Shown here one piece after another: positions 48,664 to 57,724 of a DNA stretch of 64,000 bases. Below the pieces are notes generated by a model that saw nothing but the letters and a program-made list of their open reading frames with translations, was not told where the DNA came from and did no database searches. This DNA comes from Linum tenue (taxonomy: Eukaryota; Streptophyta; Magnoliopsida; Malpighiales; Linaceae). The DNA lies in the NCBI GenBank assembly GCA_946122785.1, contig CAMGYJ010000007.1, forward strand, positions 35,675,587 through 35,739,586. Direction: 5' to 3'. Each line of letters begins with the position of its first letter. Position 1 is the first letter of the stretch. The position numbers and the translations under genes are program-made.

Positions 48664-49441
48664 CCCTCAACCTAGCGTCGTGGAGACGCTTGGTGCGCTC
48701 TTTGTAGAGAAGGGTGTTCTCGTAGGCGTGGTAACGCCATTCCTCCAACTCCAGTAGCTGCAACTTACGTTCTGTACCTGCAACACTCAAATCCATGTTT
48801 AGCAGCTTAATGGCCCAGAAGGCCTTGTGCTCTAGCTCTACCGGCAAATGGCACGCCTTCCCATAGACAAGCCTATAGGGGGAAGTGCCAATCGGGTTCT
48901 TATAGGCAGTCCTATACGCCCAGAGAGCATCATCGAGCTTGGTGGACCAATCCTTGCGGGACTGATCCACCGTCTTTTCAATTATGCGTTTTAACTCCCG
49001 GTTCGTCAGCTCGGCCTGCCCATTTGACTGGGGATGATAGGCCACCGACACCTGATGCTTAACGCCATAGCGAGAGAGGAGTTTAGTGAATTGCCCCTGA
49101 AAATGAGTTCCTCTATCACTAATAATGGCGCGAGGTGTCCCGAACCGGGAGAACAGCTGCTTCAGAAATGAGCAGACCCGTCTTGCATCATTGGTGGGCA
49201 TGGCTTGAGCTTCTGCCCACCTCGAGACGTAGTCCACTGCAACCAAAATGTACAGATTGCCAAAAGATGGAGGGAATGGGCCCATGAAATCGATACCCCA
49301 AACATCAAAAATTTCACAAATAACAGATATATGTTGGGGCATCTCATCCCGGGCAGAAATGTTACCTGACCTTTGGCAGCGGTCGCACTGGCGTGCGAAG
49401 GTGTCTGCATCCTTGAAGAGCGAGGGCCAATAGAAGCCCGA
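48664..49441 (-). pseudogene. Integrase core of the gypsy pol, after an in-frame stop
   Basis: Continues the gag-pol frame directly after the TAG at 49442-49444. It has the second half of the zinc-binding HHCC module (CDRCQ) and the catalytic DDE triad in [16 protein letters not shown] and [14 protein letters not shown]. It would need stop read-through to be made and then runs into the MITE, where it ends. Confidence 0.88.
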
Positions 49442-52400
49442 CTATAGCACCTTCCGCGCTGTGCGGGTTCCTCCATGATGACCTCCAGTGGGTCCCTCGT
49501 GACATTGAGACAGGATGTCTCCCATCTCATGCTCCATGACGCAGCGCCGGATCACGCCATCTGCTCCGATTCTGAAGAGGTAAGGATCCTCCCAGAAGTA
49601 GTGCTTCAGATCGGAGAAGAACTTGCGCTTCGCATGAGTAGCCATCCCCTTGGGTAACTGCTTGCCCACCAGATAATTGGCAAAGTCAGAATACCAAGGG
49701 GCCACGCTGTCCACCAGGGTCATCGCCAGCAATCGCTCACCCGGGAAGGAGTCGTCGATCTCTTCCTCGAAGTTGTCCACCGGAGGGGCTTCCAACCGTG
49801 AAAGATGATCTGCAGCAACATTCTCGGCTCCCTTCTTGTCCCGGATCTCGATATCAAACTCCTGCAGCAGCAGGATCCAGCGGATGAGCCTAGGCTTGGC
49901 ATCAGCCTTGCTCATCAGATAACGGATCGCCGAGTGGTCAGTGTAAACCACCACATTAGAGAGCACCAGATAGGGTCGGAACTTGTCAAATGCATACACC
50001 ACAGCGAGGAGCTCCTTCTCTGTGGTGGTGTAGTTCTCCTGTGCATCGTTCAAGGTCTTCGACGCGTAGTAGATGGGCTGGAAGTGTTTCTCGCGTCTCT
50101 GACCCAGAACTGCTCCGACTGCATAGTCACTCGCATCGCACATCAGCTCAAAAGGAAGAGACCAGTCAGGAGTCACCATGATAGGGGCATGGGTAAGCTT
50201 CTCCTTCAGAGTCTCAAATGCAGCTGTGCACTCGGGAGTGAACTGGAATGACGCATCCTTCTCCAGCAGCTTGGTCAACGGCAGGGCAATCTTCGAGAAA
50301 TCTTTGATGAAGCGCCGGTAAAAGCCTGCATGACCCAGAAAGCTGCGAATCCCCTTCATAGAAACGGGAGGAGGTAGCTGACTGATCGTCTCAATCTTCG
50401 CGCGATCTACCTCAATCCCCTTCTTGGAGATCTTGTGCCCGAGCACGATGCCCTCACGAACCATGAAATGGCACTTCTCCCAGCTGAGTGCCAGATTAGT
50501 CTCCTCGCACCTCTTCAGAACGAGTTCCAGGTTATGGAGACAGTGAGTGAAGGAGTCTCCATATACCGAGAAATCATCCATGAAGAATTCCATGATCTCT
50601 CCAACCAGTCGGTCGAAGATAGCCAGAATGCATCTCTGGAAGGTCGTCGGTGCGTTACACAGCCCAAATGGAATCCTCCGGTAAGCAAAAGTGCCGAAGG
50701 GGCAAGTGAATGTGGTTTTCGCCTGATCCTCCGGCGCAATAGGAATCTGGAAGTAACCAGACATGCCATCCAGGAAGCAATAGAACTCATGGCCAGCCAA
50801 CCTCTCCAGCATCTGATCAATGAAAGGTAGGGGGAAATGATCTTTCCTGGTGGCGTCGTTCAGGCGCCGGTAATCGATGCAGACTCTCCAGCCGGTCACG
50901 GTCCGCATCGGGATCAACTCCTTCTTCTCATTCGGGACCACAGTCATCCCGCCTTTCTTCGGGACCACCTGAGTGGGGCTGACCCACTTGCTATCAGATA
51001 TAGCAAAGATGATCCCTGCATCCATGAGCTTCACGATCTCTGCCCGGACCACCGCCTCCAAGTTAGGAGACAATCTCCTCTGCGGCTGCCTGACTGGCTT
51101 AACCTCATCCTCCATCAAGATTCTGTGAGAGCAGAAGGATGGGCTAATGCCTCTGATGTCAGTGATCTTCCATGCCATGGCCCGGGCATACTTCTGCAAC
51201 AGAGCCACCAGCCTGCTCTTCTGCTCGGGGGTCAGATCCGCGCTAATAATAACCGGGAGCTTATTCCCCTCCCGGAGAAATGCATACTCCAGATGAGATG
51301 GGAGGGGTTTTAGCTCCAACTCTGGTGGCTCCTCCAATGATGTAACGAGCCGGGGCGAGATGGGGATCGGCTTGAATGGCATCTCTCGCCCCTCGCTCGC
51401 GGCCTCGTCCAGCTCCACAAGCTGCTCCTCCAGCTGCATATCCTGTGATGCCTGTTCCCCTAGCAAAAGACACCGCTCAAGGAAATCATCAGTACCCGCA
51501 CTCGTGATGGCGAGTGCGGTCTCAAAATCAGCAACAACATCACAGTAATCAAGATCATCATGGAGCTGGGGGTGTTTCATATTATCAGAAACAGAGAAGG
51601 TGATTTGTTCACCCCCAGCTCTCAAAATCAGTTTTCCATCATTAACATCAATCAGCGCCTTGGCGGTGGCGAGAAAAGGTCTACCCAGTATCAATGGCAC
51701 ATCAACATCCTCATTTATGTCCAAAATCACAAAATCAACAGGATATGAAAATGGCCCTACTGCGACTATCAAGTCCTCTGCTATACCCCTAGGATGCACA
51801 ATAGATCTATCAGCAAGCTGGATGCTCATCCTAGTATTACTGGGTTCACCTAGGCCTAGCTTCTTAAACAATGAATATGGCATGACATTAATGCTAGCGC
51901 CTAAATCCGCCAAGGACTTCCCTACATGCAAACTACCAATCATGCAAGGGATAGTGAAACTCCCTGGATCTTTTCGCTTCTCTGGTAGTTTGTTCTGCAG
52001 GATGGCAGAACACTCCTCGTTTAGCATCACCGTAGACAGCTCCCCAAGCTTCCTCTTGTTGGTGAGGAGATCCTTCATGAACTTGGCATACTTGGGCATC
52101 TTCGATAATGCCTCCACGAAGGGCATGCTAATATTCACCTGCTTCAGCATTGCCATGAATTTGGCAAACTCAGTCTCCAGTCGGTCCTTGTGCAACCGAG
52201 TAGGAAAGGGAAGCTGTGGTACATACTCCTTCACCACGGGTTGCGGTTTAGGAGCAGGCACCTCAACCTCCTTCTCCATTTCATCCTGATTAGTTGGAAG
52301 TGCTGAAGCAGGGGTCTCTCTCTCTCCTGCCCGAACAGGTGGATCGGCAGTCACCTTGCCACTCCTGATTGTGATGGCACTCACGTTTTCATCCTGGTCC

Positions 52401-53968
52401 TGCGGGTGAGGGATGGTCTGACCAGGTAAGGTACCTGGAGTCCTCCGAGCAACAGCCTGGGCAACACCACCAAGCTGGGTTTGTATATCTCGCAGCACAG
52501 CCTGTGTGTTTCTCTGACCAGCTTCTAGCTCCAAGAACTTGCCTGAAGCTTTCTCCATGAACTGCTCAATGTTATTGAATTTATTTGCACTGGAGGTGGC
52601 CAGAGAACCCACCAAATCTCTCAGTTCCGCCATTAGGTCGCTCTGTACTGGGGCTGCAGGTGCTGCCCCTGCCTGTGGAAATGGTCGTGCCTGCGACTGA
52701 GGTGGAACTGGCCCCTGTCTGGGCGGATAGAGTGGTTGCGGTGGCTGCTGAAATTGCCCCTGTCTGGGCTGGTATGGAGGCCTCTGAAAACCGGGTGGTC
52801 CCTGGGGAGCTGGTGGTCTGGGATTTGGCCCAGCCCAAGAAAAGTTAGGATGCTGGCGCCACCCCTCGTTATAGGTGTTGCTGTAGGGGTCAAAGCGCCT
52901 GGCATTCCCGATGAAGTCCACCTGCTCCTGGGGAGTAGACGACTCCCACATCGCCTGACAGTCCTCCACGGTGTGATGAGAGCTCTCACACCACTGGCAG
53001 TGCATCGCCTGCGGCTGTCCGGTACCTGCAATCAAACCAGAACGATCGATAGCTGAAACCAGCTTCGATACGACCTGCACCAAATCAGATGACTGGGTGC
53101 CCACAGCATGCACACCTCGTCCAGGTGCTCGTCTCGATCTCCTGGCAGTGCCCCAGTCGTACCCGTTCTCCGCCATCTCCTCAAAGAGTTGATTCAGCTG
53201 TGGCGGGGTTTTTGTCAGCATGTTCCCGCCACAAACCGAATCAATCAGCTGCTTGTCCTCCGGGAAGTGGGCGTGATAGAAGGTGCCCACCTTGAATGCA
53301 TCATTGAAACCATGATTGGGACACCTGAGAAAGAGGCTGGTGTATCTCTCCCAAGCATCCCTAATGGTCTCATCCTCATCCTGAGAAAAATGTGTAATCT
53401 GCTTCTGGAGATCAGCTGTCTTGGATGGAGGATGGTAGCGGGTGAGGAACTTGTCCGCCAGGTTGGCGAACGTGGTGATGGAGCCCGGAGGTCGAGTGTC
53501 TAGCCACTCCTTGGCCTGCCCCTCCAAAGTGAATGGGAAGTATCTCAGCTGGATGGCATCTGCAGGTACCCCGTTGATCTTGATTCCATCGATGAGCTCG
53601 TGGAATCGCCTGAGATGTGATCGAGGGCACTCTCCCTCCTTACCACGGAACACCATTGAACCGCGCAGCATGGTGATCACGGAGGTGCTCACCTCAAAGT
53701 TGTTGGCTTGGACATGAGGGTGTTGAATGGGTGACCTCATGTCTGCAGCCCTAGCGGTCCAGTAGGATCCCATGGTCTGCTCCTCGGGGATCACAGCACG
53801 GTTCTGCGGATCACCCATCTCTCCTTCTTCTTCTTCTTCTCCTAACTGCAGCTGTGTTAGCGCCTCCTCCGCAGCCAGTCGCGCCTTTAGAGCCCGGTTG
53901 AAGTTCCTGCAAGTTCGTTCAAGCTCCTGGTCTAATGGTAGGAGATCTCCCGACTGGCTACGGGTCAT
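49442..53968 (-). CDS. Gypsy gag-protease-RT-RNase H polyprotein (1508 residues)
   Basis: One open frame. Gag (retrotransposon gag domain) is at about 100-260, with a CCHC zinc knuckle (CQWCESSHHTVEDC) near 325 and a Pro/Gln-rich linker after it. The aspartic protease active site LADLGASINVM is near 690. Reverse transcriptase is at about 1000-1190, with YRRLND and the catalytic FFMDDFSVYG near 1130. RNase H is at about 1280-1400 (TEKELLAVV, YTDHSAIRYL). The integrase zinc module begins with HEMG...CHEGPTGGHHGG. Gag and pol are fused without a frameshift, as in Athila. The start ATG lies 6 nt downstream of a splice donor. The frame ends at a TAG in a usually conserved position of integrase. 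Confidence 0.93.
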   Translation of the reverse strand: MTRSQSGDLLPLDQELERTCRNFNRALKARLAAEEALTQLQLGEEEEEGEMGDPQNRAVIPEEQTMGSYWTARAADMRSPIQHPHVQANNFEVSTSVITMLRGSMVFRGKEGECPRSHLRRFHELIDGIKINGVPADAIQLRYFPFTLEGQAKEWLDTRPPGSITTFANLADKFLTRYHPPSKTADLQKQITHFSQDEDETIRDAWERYTSLFLRCPNHGFNDAFKVGTFYHAHFPEDKQLIDSVCGGNMLTKTPPQLNQLFEEMAENGYDWGTARRSRRAPGRGVHAVGTQSSDLVQVVSKLVSAIDRSGLIAGTGQPQAMHCQWCESSHHTVEDCQAMWESSTPQEQVDFIGNARRFDPYSNTYNEGWRQHPNFSWAGPNPRPPAPQGPPGFQRPPYQPRQGQFQQPPQPLYPPRQGPVPPQSQARPFPQAGAAPAAPVQSDLMAELRDLVGSLATSSANKFNNIEQFMEKASGKFLELEAGQRNTQAVLRDIQTQLGGVAQAVARRTPGTLPGQTIPHPQDQDENVSAITIRSGKVTADPPVRAGERETPASALPTNQDEMEKEVEVPAPKPQPVVKEYVPQLPFPTRLHKDRLETEFAKFMAMLKQVNISMPFVEALSKMPKYAKFMKDLLTNKRKLGELSTVMLNEECSAILQNKLPEKRKDPGSFTIPCMIGSLHVGKSLADLGASINVMPYSLFKKLGLGEPSNTRMSIQLADRSIVHPRGIAEDLIVAVGPFSYPVDFVILDINEDVDVPLILGRPFLATAKALIDVNDGKLILRAGGEQITFSVSDNMKHPQLHDDLDYCDVVADFETALAITSAGTDDFLERCLLLGEQASQDMQLEEQLVELDEAASEGREMPFKPIPISPRLVTSLEEPPELELKPLPSHLEYAFLREGNKLPVIISADLTPEQKSRLVALLQKYARAMAWKITDIRGISPSFCSHRILMEDEVKPVRQPQRRLSPNLEAVVRAEIVKLMDAGIIFAISDSKWVSPTQVVPKKGGMTVVPNEKKELIPMRTVTGWRVCIDYRRLNDATRKDHFPLPFIDQMLERLAGHEFYCFLDGMSGYFQIPIAPEDQAKTTFTCPFGTFAYRRIPFGLCNAPTTFQRCILAIFDRLVGEIMEFFMDDFSVYGDSFTHCLHNLELVLKRCEETNLALSWEKCHFMVREGIVLGHKISKKGIEVDRAKIETISQLPPPVSMKGIRSFLGHAGFYRRFIKDFSKIALPLTKLLEKDASFQFTPECTAAFETLKEKLTHAPIMVTPDWSLPFELMCDASDYAVGAVLGQRREKHFQPIYYASKTLNDAQENYTTTEKELLAVVYAFDKFRPYLVLSNVVVYTDHSAIRYLMSKADAKPRLIRWILLLQEFDIEIRDKKGAENVAADHLSRLEAPPVDNFEEEIDDSFPGERLLAMTLVDSVAPWYSDFANYLVGKQLPKGMATHAKRKFFSDLKHYFWEDPYLFRIGADGVIRRCVMEHEMGDILSQCHEGPTGGHHGGTRTARKVL

Positions 53969-53973
53969 ACACT

Positions 53974-53975
53974 AC
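53974..53975 (-). promoter_or_regulatory. Predicted 5' splice site in the gypsy leader
   Basis: The minus strand reads GTGTGCAG/GTAGTGT, the GT being at 53975-53974, just upstream of the gag ATG (53968). Joining it to the acceptor at 46538 would remove gag-pol (about 7.4 kb) and place the leader before the ATHILA ORF-1-like start. Confidence 0.5.
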
Positions 53976-54088
53976 CTGCACACAATTAGCAAAAGCAACC
54001 CGTGAAGGCACACAGGTGCAAGAGATAAAGTGCAGTAAATAAAAGCTAGAGTAACAAATTCTCACGTTTCCCCAATAATCTAGAGGGG

Positions 54089-54106
54089 TCCCCGGCAACG
54101 GCGCCA
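54089..54106 (-). other. Gypsy primer-binding site, tRNA-Asp type
   Basis: The minus strand reads TGGCGCCGTTGCCGGGGA, the primer site reported for Athila/Tat elements. It lies 6 nt inside the 5' LTR. Confidence 0.92.
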
Positions 54107-54112
54107 AAAACT

Positions 54113-55526
54113 TGACACGCCAAAACACAACACCAAACTGCGACCAAGTGTAATCCCAGTCCGGGAATGCAGTAACAGGCAAGTTCAATTATCAACCCGG
54201 GGTCTAGATCTACTGCTTACTCCGTGATTCTCTATTATCTAGCAAACTAGTTCGAGTGATTGTTGTTAAAAGTAAAAGCAACAAGAAAGTAGTAAATTGT
54301 TCGGTTTTCAAAGTCAAGAAAGAGTCACTCGGGATTGAGTCCCCCTAGCCCCTTAGTTAGGTTCAATTGAAATTCCCTAGGTTGATTTACTGTTGATTAG
54401 ACTGCGGAAGATCCGACAGTAGCTTGGAATCTCTTAAGCTGACCAAGCCCTCTCAATCTAACTACCCGGCAGACGACTAGTCTTCACCGGGATAGAAAGC
54501 TGAGGCTATGAACACAGAACTCCACTACTGGAATTGAATTCCAGTACAAAGCAGTAAACTGGCTAACTCTCGTATAGCCAATCTCCTACTATCGAATGAA
54601 GAGGCTCTAACAACCTAATCAGATTCTATCTATCTCAGGTTGCAGCAGAAATTGAGAAAAGCTGATCAGACTCAAATCAATTCAATAAACATGCATCATT
54701 CGATTAAAATCAAACAGTAATATCATCCCAAGTCATTACAATCAAATCCCTAACACAAGGAACTAGGGTTCTTCATACCCAAGTGAGAGAAGGTTTCTAC
54801 TCCATAGAGAGAGAAGAGAAAACAAGAATCGGATTAGTCATACTCATAACGATGAGGATAATCTGCTCCGGGACGATGATTTCCACTCCTATGACGATCT
54901 CCAAGCTCGATTCGATGAAATCCAGCTCTAAGACAGCTTCTAGGATGTGTTCTTTGTACTTTCTCTCTCTAGGGCTCTGTTTTTGCTCTCAAAACACGAT
55001 TCTCCCACTTTTGGCTCGGATTAGGCTCTAAAACCAGGATTTCCCGACTCGCACGGCCAGGGTGCACGGCCGTGCAGATCACCCACTTGGCCGTGCAGCT
55101 CAAAACGCAGCGTATGGTTTAGTTCTTAGGCTTCTCACACGGCGAGGGTGCACGGCCATGCAGGGTTTCCATCCAGCCCGTGCTCGGCCTCGCATAATCC
55201 CGCACGGCCATGGTTGCACTTTGCACGGCCGTGCGATTTTCAGGGGTTGCCCGTGCGTGGCCTCGGCATAAAGCACACGACCATCTTGCTCACATGCACG
55301 GCCGTGCGACTCCCTGGTCTGCCCGTGCAGCTTCCTTGAAACCTCGCCATTCGTCTGATCTTCGTCCAATCGACCCCAGACTCGCTCCCAAGCCTTCATT
55401 CACGTACTAGGACCTGAAATATCACAAACAAGCACAACCTAGCGTGAAATCGGCCTAAAACACGAGAATCAATACCTCAAACGGTGTAAGAACGGGGTAA
55501 AAACATGTGTAAATGACGGTCTATCA
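54113..55526 (-). mobile_element. Gypsy 5' LTR (1414 bp)
   Basis: Same ends as the 3' LTR. The differences seen by eye are scattered single substitutions and one or two short indels (for example 'cggattagtcatactc' against 'cggattaaaaaactc'). Confidence 0.95.
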
Positions 55527-55662
55527 TCTAGCTGATAGGTTTTGTGGTCTATTTTAGTTTGCTCCCTGGTGTTTTGTTTTGAGTAATTTGAAGTCTTGTT
55601 CAGGATTTGAATTAGTTGCAGGTTGTTAGGATAAACAGTTGACTAGTTGGGTTGTTAAGGGA
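55527..55662. other. Right target duplication and old flank of the gypsy insertion
   Basis: TCTAG (55527-55531), then T-rich unique DNA continuing the pre-insertion sequence of 41771-41848. No gene recognised. Confidence 0.6.
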
Positions 55663-55670
55663 TTCATGGG

Positions 55671-56323
55671 TAGGGGTGGAAATCGGTCCTGTATCGGTAT
55701 CCCCATACCAAATATCGAAATCCCGAATACCGAATTACATCCTAAAATCAATCACAATCCCTAAATAATTTCGGTATCCCAATTCCAATCCCTAAATAAT
55801 TTCGGTATCCCAATCGGTACCTCGGTATCCCAATCGGTATTTTCGAATACATGATTAATTACCTTTGCAATTAATAATTAAATATATAAATTAGACTTTG
55901 TTGTTTAATTTAGGGAAAAGATACTAAGCAAATAGTCTTGAGTTGCCTAGAGCTAACATCTCAAGTTCTTGTAATTGGTAATCTTTAATTTGACGAATTT
56001 GAGGTTGAGAGACGACTAATACTAGTGTGAAATAGTGATGTAATGATCTATGTATAATTAAATGATACTTTTGGTGGTTGAGGGTTGCGTAGTAGTGAAT
56101 GAGAGAGTCTTGTTGAGAGGATACAAATACACACTAGCTTATTGATCGGTATTTCGGTATATACCGATCCCAATCTCGTAATCCCTAATACTGAATAACA
56201 ATTAAAATTCAATCCCAATCTCAATCCCATGAAATAATATGTGTATTCGGTAATACCAAATATAGACAAATTCGGTACGGTATTCGATATATCCCAAATA
56301 CCGGTACCAAACTTCCAGCCCTA
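55671..56323. mobile_element. hAT-type MITE (653 bp)
   Basis: Perfect 8-bp duplications TTCATGGG at 55663-55670 and 56324-56331. The ends are TAGGGGTGGAAATCGG and, inward from the right, TAGGGCTGGAAGTTTGG. The interior is rich in repeated 'tcggtatcccaat' text. No transposase. It is a different family from the MITEs at 16861 and 48111. Confidence 0.92.
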
Positions 56324-56331
56324 TTCATGGG

Positions 56332-56434
56332 GCACGAATCAAGGGGTTGGGAATTAGTAGTGTGGACGTTGTCAAAGGCTGAGTCTCTGTTTTTAATCTT
56401 CGTTGATTCTGATTAATAAACTTTTTTAGTTTCC
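56332..56434. other. Unique DNA between MITE and satellite
   Basis: About 100 bp, no gene. It ends at 'tttcccccaatcgatac', where satellite resumes. Confidence 0.5.
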
Positions 56435-57724
56435 CCCAATCGATACTTAATCATCGTTGAAGAATAACCTCAGGCCAAATTTGTGATTTGGAGCCTTCAA
56501 AATCCAAAGAAAATGGCCTTTCGTCGCCAAAACAATTATGAAAATGTCATCCGAAGATAAATTGGCCCAAATCGGTGCTTAATGGACTTATCATCCGTGT
56601 AGAATACGATCAATAGACTTCATTATCGGTGGAGAATAGCCTCGGCCTGATTCCGTGATCTGTAGCCTCCAGAATCGAAAGAAAATGGCAATTCGGAAAA
56701 AATGGCTATCTTCTTTGGAATCTGCCAAAAATTGACCTGGAATAAATCCAACCAAATCGGTGCTTAATCATCATTAACGAATAGCCTCAGGCCGAATCCG
56801 TGATCTATAGCCTTCAAAATCCAAAGAAGATAGACTTTCGTCGCCCAAAAAATTACGAAAATGCCATCTGAAAATAAATTGGCCCAAATCTGTGCTTAAT
56901 GGACTTATCATACGTGGAGAATAGGATCAATAGATTTCATTATCGGTGGAGAATAGCCTCGGCCTGATGTCGTGATATGCAACCTCCAGAATCAAAAGGA
57001 AATGGCATTTCAGATAAATCGCATGAAAGCAGTGATGGTACCACTTTGGAATATGCCAAAAATTGACCCGGAATAAATCTGTCCCAATCGGTGCTTAATG
57101 TACTAAATCATCGTTGAAGAATAGTCTTAAGGCTGAATCCGTGATCTATAGCCTTCAAAATCCAAAGAATATGGCCTTTCCTCGCCCAAAAAATTACAAA
57201 AAATGTCATCCGAAAATAAATTGGCCCAAATTTGTGCTTAATGGACTTATCATCCGTGGATAATAGGATCAATAGACTTCATTATTGGTGGAGAATAGCC
57301 TCGGCCTGATTCCATGATCTGCAGCCTCCAGAATCGAAAGTAAATGGAATTTGGTAAAAATAGCCATAAATCTGTGATGGTACCCCTTTAGAATCTGCCA
57401 AAAATTGACCCAGAATAAATCCTCCCAAAACGGTGCATAATGGACTTAATCATCGTTGAAGAACAGCTTCAGGGCGAATCCGTGATCTGTAGCCTTCAAA
57501 ATCCAAAGAAAATGGTCTTTCATCGCCCAAAATATTACGAAAATGACATCCGAAAATAAATTGGCCCAAATCGGTGCTTAATGGACTTATCATCCATGGA
57601 TAATAGGATCAATAGACTTTATTATCGGTAGAGAATAGCCTCAGCCGGATTTCGTAATCTGCAGCCTCCGGAATCGAAAGAAAAAGGCATTTCGGAAAAA
57701 TCGCCTGAAATCTGTGATGGTACT
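56435..57724. repeat. Satellite array 5
   Basis: Same family. From 56523 to 57721 it matches 10350-11548 at a constant offset of 46173 bp with very few mismatches, so it is a long-range duplicate block. It is interrupted at 'gatggtac' by the insertion at 57725. Confidence 0.95.

Larger units (their letters stand above)
41854..55526 (-). mobile_element. Complete Athila-lineage Ty3/gypsy retrotransposon (13.67 kb)
   Basis: The minus-strand order is 5' LTR (54113-55526), tRNA-Asp-type primer site, gag-protease-RT-RNase H-integrase, spacer, ATHILA ORF-1-like gene, polypurine tract and 3' LTR (41854-43265). It is flanked by TCTAG duplications. The two LTRs differ at roughly 20 positions by eye over 1.41 kb, so insertion is recent in evolutionary terms. 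Integrase carries one nonsense codon and a MITE, so this copy cannot move by itself. The lineage call rests on the primer site, the gag-pol type and the downstream ORF. Confidence 0.95.

Noticed and set aside
50435..53503. Many plus-strand frames of 60-230 residues over gag-pol
   Set aside because: Antisense shadows of the 1508-residue polyprotein.
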